Assembly: GCA_030528815.1 (NCBI GenBank)
Contig: JAUMYE010000044.1
Location: 1-8,551, forward strand
Source of the DNA: Candidatus Saccharimonadota bacterium
Lineage (GTDB): Bacteria > Patescibacteriota > Saccharimonadia > Saccharimonadales > Saccharimonadaceae
Reading direction: 5' to 3'
Length of the DNA: 8,551 nt
This document shows positions 1 through 4,904 of the stretch, piece by piece; positions within the stretch are counted from its first letter, which is position 1; every line of letters starts with the position of its first letter. The notes beneath the pieces were generated by a model. It did no database searches. It was given only the letters and a program-made list of their open reading frames with translations, and was not told the DNA's origin. Made by a program: the position numbers and the translations under genes.

Positions 1-1094
1 TTGCGCTTGAAGTTGGTATCTTGAATCCAAAGATGTCTCCGCGCCAGACTCTCGAACCGGGCGAAATTGGATATATTGTAACGAACCTCAAAGCAACTCG
101 CGAAGCAAAGGTTGGCGATACTGTAACGCTAACAAAAAATCCTGCGACAAAAGCTTTGCCTGGTTACAAAAACGTTCGCCCATTTGTCTATGCTGGCTTC
201 TTCCCAGTTTCTAATGACCAGTATAAAGATCTTAAAGACGCACTAGAAAAGCTATCTTTGGCAGATTCTGCCTTGCAATATGAACCAGAAAACTCTCCAG
301 TGCTTGGCTTTGGTCTTCGTATTGGCTTCCTTGGTCTCCTTCATATGGATATCATTCGTGAACGCCTCGAGCGCGAGTTTAAGCTCGATCTTATCGTGAC
401 GAATCCATCGACAGACTACCATGTCTTGCTAACTAGTGGTGAAGAACTAGATATTCGTAGCGCCTCGGATTTGCCAGATGTAACCTTCGTAAACGAGATT
501 CGCGAGCCGTGGGCAAAGGGTGAAATCATTACGCCAAAGGAATATATCGGTGCTATCCTTGAGCTTATTGTTGGTAAACGTGGTATCCAGAAAAACATCT
601 CATATATTGATACTCGTGCTGTTATTGACTTTGAGGCTCCAATGGCGAACCTTCTTACAGATTTCTATGATCAGCTTAAGTCTTCTACATCTGGCTATGC
701 TAGCTTTAATTATGAGCTTGGTGGATATAAGGCGGAAGATTTGGTTCGTGTAGATGTCTTGGTTGCTGGCGAAAAGATTGACGCCTTGTCTGTTATGGCT
801 CACCGTAGTGAAGCTGACGCAATCGGCCGTACAGTTACAAAGAAGCTAAAGGAAGTTATTCCGCGTCAGAACTTCGAGGTGGCACTTCAAGCTGCAATTG
901 GTGCAAGGATTATCGCCCGCGAAACGCTTGGCGCATATCGCAAGGATGTTACAGTAAAGATTCATACTGGTGACCGTGATCGTAAAGCAAAGCTAACTGA
1001 GAAGCAGAAACGTGGTAAAGCTCGTATGAAGCGCTTTGGTAAAGTAGATATTCCAAGCGAAGCCTTTACGGTATTACTAAAAAGAGATAACTAA
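1..1094 (+). CDS. lepA: Elongation factor 4 (LepA), C-terminal part, 5' end outside window
   Basis: LepA is a ribosome-bound translational GTPase that acts on elongating or assembling ribosomes. The fragment keeps about 363 of the usual ~600 residues. The frame is open to the left edge (first whole codon at 3) and already reads A-L-E-V-G before the TTG at 21, so that TTG is internal and the true start lies upstream. The GTPase domain is therefore not visible. What is visible matches LepA domains II (end), III, V and the LepA-specific C-terminal domain: LPGYKNVRPFVYAGFFPV, ALGFG-type 'LGFGLRIGFLGLLHMDIIRERLERE', 'EPWAKGEIITPKEYIG', 'VRVDVLVAGEKIDALSVMAHR', 'IPRQNFEVALQAAIGARIIARE', and the basic tail GDRDRKAKLTEKQKRGKARM. 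The gene ends in TAA directly before a terminator and converges on the kinase gene. Identification is secure from these motifs. Confidence 0.97.
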   Translation, partial: ALEVGILNPKMSPRQTLEPGEIGYIVTNLKATREAKVGDTVTLTKNPATKALPGYKNVRPFVYAGFFPVSNDQYKDLKDALEKLSLADSALQYEPENSPVLGFGLRIGFLGLLHMDIIRERLEREFKLDLIVTNPSTDYHVLLTSGEELDIRSASDLPDVTFVNEIREPWAKGEIITPKEYIGAILELIVGKRGIQKNISYIDTRAVIDFEAPMANLLTDFYDQLKSSTSGYASFNYELGGYKAEDLVRVDVLVAGEKIDALSVMAHRSEADAIGRTVTKKLKEVIPRQNFEVALQAAIGARIIARETLGAYRKDVTVKIHTGDRDRKAKLTEKQKRGKARMKRFGKVDIPSEAFTVLLKRDN

Positions 1095-1127
1095 AAAAAT
1101 AGAGCTGGATGAACCGGCTCTATTTTT
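1095..1127. terminator. Bidirectional intrinsic terminator shared by lepA and the kinase gene
   Basis: The left arm 1095-1108 (AAAAATAGAGCTGG) and right arm 1114-1127 (CCGGCTCTATTTTT) form a 14-bp stem with one U-G wobble and a 5-nt loop (ATGAA). The A-rich left flank and T-rich right flank give a U tract on either strand, so one hairpin can end both convergent transcripts. It starts right after the lepA stop and ends just before the stop of the minus-strand kinase gene. Confidence 0.9.
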
Positions 1128-1130
1128 ATG

Positions 1131-1748
1131 CTATTTACAAACTTTAAGTAGTGCTTCGATAGTATTCTGGAATACTTCGTCGCGGCTTTCCTTGGCGTCA
1201 ACCTCTACGAGCAAGCCTTCATTCTTGTAAACTTCGAGAACTGGAAGAGTCTTCTCGTTGAATTCCTTAATGCGAAGCTCGAGTGCCTCCTCGTTAAGGT
1301 CATCGCCACGAGCGCCACGATCTAGACTCTCGAGTGCGAGTTTGCGGCGTTTCTCCATCTCTTCGCGCGAGATATTGAGGAGGATTGCCGCCTTGATAGG
1401 ATGTCCAGCATTCGCAGCAGCTTCCATAACAGGGCGTTCTTCGCCTTCCCAGCGACCAACACTACTAAGAATCAAAGGAAATTCCTTCAAATCTTCGTTT
1501 GCGAAATATGGCAAAACGATAGTGCGGAATTTGTCTGTGCTAGCAAGAGCGCCAGAGTTCATTTCTTCGCGTAGCTTTTCGTCTCTCTCCTGAGCGTCGC
1601 GTAGGATGGAGCCGGAGCTAAGTAGTTTACCGCCAAAGGTTTCGGCGAGGCGAGCGCCAATGGTGTCTTTTCCCGAAAATGGCATGCCAAAGATATTGAT
1701 ACTACCTGTGCCGAGCCATTCTTTGATGATTTCGATATTCTGTTCCAT
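1131..1748 (-). CDS. Adenylate kinase-like nucleoside monophosphate kinase with altered P-loop and short LID
   Basis: This 205-aa P-loop protein probably transfers phosphate from ATP to a nucleoside monophosphate in the cytoplasm. The Walker A loop is GMPFSGKDT at residues 21-29, where classical adenylate kinase has GxPGSGKGT. The LSSGSILRD stretch (43-51) corresponds to the adenylate kinase 'STGDMLR' segment, and an RGARGDD stretch (144-150) followed by 'LRIKEFNEKTLPVLEVY' corresponds to the R-x-DD/'Y...T.P...YY' C-terminal region. The usual 'DGFPR' NMP-binding motif is replaced by SSVGRWEGEER (95-105). The LID is reduced to a few residues between RRK (134-136) and RGDD, with no zinc cysteines. 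The ATG at 1748 is the only good start; no Shine-Dalgarno precedes it. A canonical adk elsewhere in the genome would make this a paralogue of different specificity. The family call is firm; the substrate is not. Confidence 0.85.
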   Translation of the reverse strand: MEQNIEIIKEWLGTGSINIFGMPFSGKDTIGARLAETFGGKLLSSGSILRDAQERDEKLREEMNSGALASTDKFRTIVLPYFANEDLKEFPLILSSVGRWEGEERPVMEAAANAGHPIKAAILLNISREEMEKRRKLALESLDRGARGDDLNEEALELRIKEFNEKTLPVLEVYKNEGLLVEVDAKESRDEVFQNTIEALLKVCK

Positions 1749-1774
1749 AATTTTTAATGTTAAAATTGTATCAT
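1723..1774 (+). promoter_or_regulatory. Candidate promoters for the membrane-protein gene
   Basis: Two alternatives can be drawn. One is TTGATG (1723-1728), a 17-bp spacer and CATAAT (1746-1751), starting near 1758 and leaving a ~17-nt leader. The other is a -10 of TAAAAT (1761-1766), starting near 1773 and giving an essentially leaderless mRNA with ATG at 1775. No Shine-Dalgarno is present in either case. The second resembles the hrcA promoter, which has the same TAAAAT box close to its ATG. Both overlap the opposing kinase promoter. Confidence 0.4.
1757..1773 (-). promoter_or_regulatory. Extended -10 promoter for the NMP kinase gene
   Basis: On the minus strand the sequence TGATACAAT (1773-1765) is an extended -10 element: TG, one base, then TACAAT (5/6 to TATAAT). 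A weak -35 candidate TTCGCA lies 18 bp further upstream (1794-1789). The start point would fall near 1757, giving a leader of only about 8 nt before the ATG at 1748 with no ribosome binding site. Confidence 0.5.
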
Positions 1775-2911
1775 ATGGATAATCAGAATGCGAATGGTGG
1801 GAAAGCGTTGCCGAAATTTCCTTTTCTTGGGGGTAAAGACGAAAGCAAAGTAACGCGCGACGGCGTCGAAATGACGGCCGATCAGGACGTTCTATCTCCT
1901 ATGACGAAAGCTCAAAACGTCGAGGTTGAGAATTTGCGCGCAAAAAGTCTTGTCGAATCTGAACGCGAAAAAGCCAACGAAGAGCTTCGTCGTATTGAAG
2001 AATATAATGCAAAAATCCGCGCGATGGAAGAGGCTCGTCTGCGCGCCGAAAAAGCCAAAAAGACTACGGTCTACGTAATAATTGCCATTATTTGTGTTGC
2101 TTTGGCCGTCGCTACGCTTGTATTTGTTCTAGTGCTCCTTAATGCTCTAAGGCGTCCAACGACTTACGTTCCAGAAGAAAAAGAGAAGAAAGAGCAGCAA
2201 TACGCTCAGGTTGAGGGTTATCAGTGTGAGACTGCAAAATGTGGCAAGATTGCAGAGCTTTCAGATGGTCGCATTATTCTTCGTGATGGAGCATATTATA
2301 TTTACGATCTCGAGTCGAAAGAAAAGACTGTTACAGCGATCGATAATACCGACTACTATTCTGTCTTGCCATTTGTTTGGGGCGAGAAAACATATCTTGT
2401 GCTCGACCTTGATGCTGGCCTAAATGCGATCTTCTCAATCGCGGACAATAGATATGTCGTTGATGCTAACTATGATGCAATCTATACGGATATAGAGAGC
2501 GATACCTACAAAGATATGAAGTGGGTTTATGGTAAGTATATTATCGCAAGTCGCTCTGGCGGTTATCGCATTATAGACATGAGCGCCAATAATTCCGAAA
2601 AGGTAAATGGTAGCAAGAAGGTCTTCGCTATTGAACATGGTCCATACTTCATTGGTTACGAATCTGATGGTCAGAGACGCGTATTTAATAATTCCGGTAC
2701 ACAGATCTATCTCTGTCCAGCTGAAAATAATTTGTATGCTCGCGATGGTTTACTAATAACCGTCGACACTGATTACGATTATGATGTATTCGGAACGGAC
2801 GGCGAATCTCCGGATGGCTATTCATTCGAAGACGAACTCGATGATCAGGATTCGGATACCTTGCCAAATTACTTCAATAACGGCAGTTACTTCAAGATTC
2901 CAAAGGAATAA
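1775..2911 (+). CDS. Single-pass membrane protein, unknown function, large extracytoplasmic domain
   Basis: I do not recognise this 378-aa protein. From ATG 1775: residues 1-45 are polar and Gly/Asp-rich; 48-96 are highly charged (ENLRAKSLVESEREKANEEL and following) and probably form a coiled coil in the cytoplasm; 97-125 form one very hydrophobic transmembrane helix followed by LRR. Residues 130-378 would then lie outside the membrane. That region is rich in Tyr, Asp and short beta-like segments such as DGRIILRDGAYYIYDLES, VVDANYDAIYTDI and YIIASRSGGYRIIDMS, faintly like WG-repeat or propeller blades. Its end is acidic (331-361). Cys151, Cys156 and Cys314 could form disulfides. An in-frame ATG at 1757 would add six residues, but it overlaps the promoter region and has no RBS, so 1775 is preferred. 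It stands alone between a divergent promoter and its own terminator. A surface or cell-division accessory role is possible but unsupported. Confidence 0.8.
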   Translation: MDNQNANGGKALPKFPFLGGKDESKVTRDGVEMTADQDVLSPMTKAQNVEVENLRAKSLVESEREKANEELRRIEEYNAKIRAMEEARLRAEKAKKTTVYVIIAIICVALAVATLVFVLVLLNALRRPTTYVPEEKEKKEQQYAQVEGYQCETAKCGKIAELSDGRIILRDGAYYIYDLESKEKTVTAIDNTDYYSVLPFVWGEKTYLVLDLDAGLNAIFSIADNRYVVDANYDAIYTDIESDTYKDMKWVYGKYIIASRSGGYRIIDMSANNSEKVNGSKKVFAIEHGPYFIGYESDGQRRVFNNSGTQIYLCPAENNLYARDGLLITVDTDYDYDVFGTDGESPDGYSFEDELDDQDSDTLPNYFNNGSYFKIPKE

Positions 2912-2919
2912 AACTAAAC

Positions 2920-2947
2920 AAACTAGCTCCAAATGGGGCTAGTTTTT
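2920..2947 (+). terminator. Intrinsic terminator after the membrane-protein gene
   Basis: Arms AAACTAGCTCC (2920-2930) and GGGGCTAGTTT (2935-2945) make an 11-bp stem with one U-G pair and a 4-nt AAAT loop, followed by a run of five T (2943-2947). It begins 8 bp after the TAA stop and isolates this gene from the heat-shock cluster. Confidence 0.9.
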
Positions 2948-2963
2948 ATAAGGAGAGGCGCCA

Positions 2964-2990
2964 TTAGCAAACCTTGTCAAAGAGTGCTAA
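2964..2990 (+). promoter_or_regulatory. CIRCE operator (HrcA binding site)
   Basis: The right arm GAGTGCTAA (2982-2990) is a perfect CIRCE half site. The left arm TTAGCAAAC (2964-2972) matches the consensus TTAGCACTC at 7 of 9 positions, and the spacer is exactly the canonical 9 bp. It lies 18 bp before the hrcA start and overlaps the predicted -35 box, so HrcA would repress its own operon and release it on heat or unfolding stress. Confidence 0.93.
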
Positions 2991-3008
2991 AAGGCATAAA
3001 ATAAGCTT
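2974..3008 (+). promoter_or_regulatory. hrcA operon promoter, predicted leaderless
   Basis: A -35 box TTGTCA (2974-2979) lies inside the CIRCE spacer. After exactly 17 bp comes a -10 box TAAAAT (2997-3002). Only 6 bp separate it from the hrcA ATG at 3009, so transcription should start at or within a base or two of that ATG. There is no Shine-Dalgarno between the -10 and the ATG, which fits a leaderless mRNA. Confidence 0.75.
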
Positions 3009-3740
3009 ATGACAGATCGTCAAAGAGAAATATTATTTGCGATTATTGAAGAATATGCAGAGCTAGCCACCCCTGTTGGTAGTGTTACTCTCGCAAAACT
3101 TTTTGACGTCTCTTCAGCGACAATTCGCGCCGAAATGGTAAAGCTCGAGGAAATGGGTCTTATTAAACAACCGCACACTTCTGCTGGCCGTGTTCCTACT
3201 GATGCTGGCTATAGGCTTTATGTTAATCAGCTCCAGGAAAAGATGGAGAACAAGAGTGCTGCCGAAAAAGAAGAACCAGAAATGCCAAAAGACAGAACGA
3301 CTAAGGCTCTTGCGACTCGTATCCAGGCTCAAACACGCGCAGATTACGCTATTCGCAGCGCCGTAGATAGCCTAGTTGACCTCACCGGCAACCTTGGTCT
3401 TGCAACCGTTGGTGATCAGCTATATATCTCTGGTTTTGGTAACCTATTTTCGCAGCCAGAATTTTCTCAGGCAAACCAGGTTCAGGCCGTAGCTAAGCTT
3501 CTAGACAATATCAAGCCATGGCTACGCGAGGTCTCCCCAAACGAGGCTATTAATGTATATATCGGTACAGAGAATCCTATCGGTAAGACTTCCAATGTTT
3601 CCTTGATTGTTTCGCGCTTCCGCTCGCCTTTCTCGGACAGGAGCTATATTGGTGTTCTTGGGCCAACCAGGCAGTCTTATCGCCGTGTAATGTCGCTAGT
3701 TCGTAATGCTGGAATAATGTTGGAGGATATTTTGCTATGA
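3009..3740 (+). CDS. hrcA: Heat-inducible transcription repressor HrcA (short form)
   Basis: HrcA binds CIRCE and represses chaperone genes. The winged helix-turn-helix (about 1-75) is well kept: VSSATIRAEMVKLEEMGLIK (34-53) and PHTSAGRVPTDAGYRLYV (55-72). After a charged linker (75-105), the dimerisation/GAF-like part keeps 'LYISGFGNLFSQPEF' (138-152), 'YIGTENP' (184-190) and 'GVLGPTRQSYRRVM' (215-228). At 243 aa it is about 100 residues shorter than the usual ~340, with the loss in the middle of the effector part rather than in the DNA-binding head. The ATG at 3009 fits both the family's N-terminus and the promoter geometry. The CIRCE site directly upstream indicates autoregulation. Its TGA stop overlaps the grpE start as ATGA, so the two are translationally coupled. 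Confidence 0.96.
   Translation: MTDRQREILFAIIEEYAELATPVGSVTLAKLFDVSSATIRAEMVKLEEMGLIKQPHTSAGRVPTDAGYRLYVNQLQEKMENKSAAEKEEPEMPKDRTTKALATRIQAQTRADYAIRSAVDSLVDLTGNLGLATVGDQLYISGFGNLFSQPEFSQANQVQAVAKLLDNIKPWLREVSPNEAINVYIGTENPIGKTSNVSLIVSRFRSPFSDRSYIGVLGPTRQSYRRVMSLVRNAGIMLEDILL
3722..3726 (+). promoter_or_regulatory. Shine-Dalgarno of grpE
   Basis: GGAGG lies 10 nt before the grpE ATG, inside the end of hrcA. It is the clearest ribosome binding site in this cluster and contrasts with hrcA, which has none. Confidence 0.75.
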
Positions 3741-4243
3741 AAGACAAGAAAGTTAAACAAGATCTAGAAAACGAAGAGCAGCTTCAGGAAAACCCTGAAG
3801 CCGTAGAAGAAGCTCAGCCAGAAGTTGTAGAATCTCCAGAACAGGCAAAAATTACCGAGCTAACCAACGATCTTCAGCGCACGCGCGCAGATTTTGAAAA
3901 CTACCGCCGTCAGACCGAAGTTCAGCGTGAGCAATATGGCGAAGTTATTAAACAGTCCACGATCGCTAAGGTTTTGCCACTTCTTGATGATATTGACCGC
4001 GCTATTAAGGCTCAGCCGGAAGTTATGGGTCCACTAGTAAAGAACTTCGAAAAGACCCTCAAGAGTTTGTCTCTAGAAAAGATTGAACCAGCCGCTGGCG
4101 AAGAGTTTAATCCAGATCTACATAACGCTGTTATGGTAGAAGGCGATGGTGACGAAGAAACTATCGCTGAAGTTTTGCAGCCTGGTTATTATTACGAAGG
4201 TCACATTGTACGCACTGCAATGGTGAAAGTTGCAAAGAACTAA
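3737..4243 (+). CDS. grpE: GrpE, nucleotide exchange factor of DnaK
   Basis: GrpE drives ADP release from DnaK and acts as a dimeric thermosensor in the cytoplasm. The 168 residues start with an acidic, disordered tail (1-38, many Glu/Gln), then a long dimerisation helix with RTRADFENYRRQTEVQRE (48-65), a four-helix-bundle part with AKVLPLLDDIDRAI (77-90), and the beta-wing with FNPDLHNAVMVE (124-135) and LQPGYYYEGHIVRTAMVKVA (147-166), which carries the family signature. The length is slightly below the usual 180-200. It overlaps hrcA by 4 bp and ends 1 bp before trmD, so it is co-transcribed under CIRCE control. The usual next gene, dnaK, is not here. Confidence 0.97.
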   Translation: MKDKKVKQDLENEEQLQENPEAVEEAQPEVVESPEQAKITELTNDLQRTRADFENYRRQTEVQREQYGEVIKQSTIAKVLPLLDDIDRAIKAQPEVMGPLVKNFEKTLKSLSLEKIEPAAGEEFNPDLHNAVMVEGDGDEETIAEVLQPGYYYEGHIVRTAMVKVAKN

Positions 4244-4244
4244 T

Positions 4245-4904
4245 ATGAAATTCAAGATTATTACGCTATTTCCAGAGATGTTCGACAAGGTTTTTGGCCA
4301 GTCGATGCTTTGGAAGGCTCAAGATAGGGGCTTGGCTAGCTTCGAGACTATTGATCTAAGGGAATTTGGCTTAGGCCCACGCAAGCAAGTTGACGATACG
4401 CCTTATGGCGGTGGTGATGGTATGCTTTTGAAACCAGAGCCAATTTTTGCTGCTGTTGAGAAAGCCAAAGAAGAGTTGCCAAACGCAAAGGTAGTCCTTA
4501 TGACGCCAAAAGGTCCAATCTGGGATCAGAAACGCGCTTCGGAATTTGCTACTTCTGGTGATGACTTTATTATTATCTGCCCACATTACGAAGGATATGA
4601 TGAGCGCATTTTGACGCTCGTGGATTACCAGGTTTCTCTTGGTAAGTTTATTCTTACTGGCGGCGAAATTCCTACCATGGCCATGGTAGATAGTATCGTG
4701 CGTCTTATTCCTGGTGTTCTTGGCGGTGAAACTTCGGCTGAGATCGAGAGCTTTAGCGACGGAGATAACTTCGAGTATCCGCAATATACACGCCCAGAAG
4801 ATTTTCGTGGTATGAAAGTACCAGAAATCTTGCTATCTGGAAACCATGGCGAAATTGCAAAATGGCGAGCCGCCAACGCGCCAACTAAACCGAGCGAAAA
4901 ATAA
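4245..4904 (+). CDS. trmD: tRNA (guanine-N1-)-methyltransferase TrmD, short C-terminus
   Basis: TrmD uses S-adenosylmethionine to make m1G37 in tRNAs, which protects the reading frame. This 219-aa SPOUT protein keeps ITLFPEMF (6-13), VDDTPYGGGDGMLLKPEP (49-66), 'HYEGYDERI' (114-122), the knot and cofactor loop ILTGGEIPTMAMVDS (136-150), 'RLIPGVLG' (153-160), the catalytic Asp in SFSDGDNFEYPQYTRP (169-184; probably Asp172) and MKVPEILLSGNHGEI (190-204). After KWR (206-208) only 11 residues remain, so the usual tail with a T-x-RRP-x-L motif is missing. The chosen ATG (4245) follows the grpE stop by 1 bp; a TTG at 4230 would only add residues not found in the family. It overlaps recG by one base (TAATG). 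The usual rpsP-rimM-rplS neighbours are absent. Confidence 0.96.
   Translation: MKFKIITLFPEMFDKVFGQSMLWKAQDRGLASFETIDLREFGLGPRKQVDDTPYGGGDGMLLKPEPIFAAVEKAKEELPNAKVVLMTPKGPIWDQKRASEFATSGDDFIIICPHYEGYDERILTLVDYQVSLGKFILTGGEIPTMAMVDSIVRLIPGVLGGETSAEIESFSDGDNFEYPQYTRPEDFRGMKVPEILLSGNHGEIAKWRAANAPTKPSEK

Noticed and set aside
21..1094. lepA as a complete 357-aa gene starting at TTG 21
   Set aside because: The frame is open to the left edge and the preceding codons (A-L-E-V-G-I) already match LepA, so the gene is cut by the window.
1258..1593. Plus-strand Ser/Arg-rich 111-codon ORF
   Set aside because: It is the antisense shadow of the kinase gene, with composition typical of such shadows and no start signals.
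1757..1774. Upstream ATG for the membrane-protein gene
   Set aside because: It adds six residues (MLKLYH) encoded by the promoter region, with no RBS. ATG 1775 fits the promoter better.
3737..3740. Possible reading of UGA as an amino acid (CPR alternative code)
   Set aside because: TGA here ends hrcA at the normal family end in an ATGA overlap, and no conserved gene in the window contains an internal in-frame TGA.
4230..4244. TTG start for trmD
   Set aside because: It adds MQRTN inside the end of grpE; the family begins with MK-x-x-IITLFPEMF, as from ATG 4245.
4371..4784. Minus-strand 137-codon ORF
   Set aside because: It lies wholly inside trmD in antisense and has no recognisable motifs or RBS.
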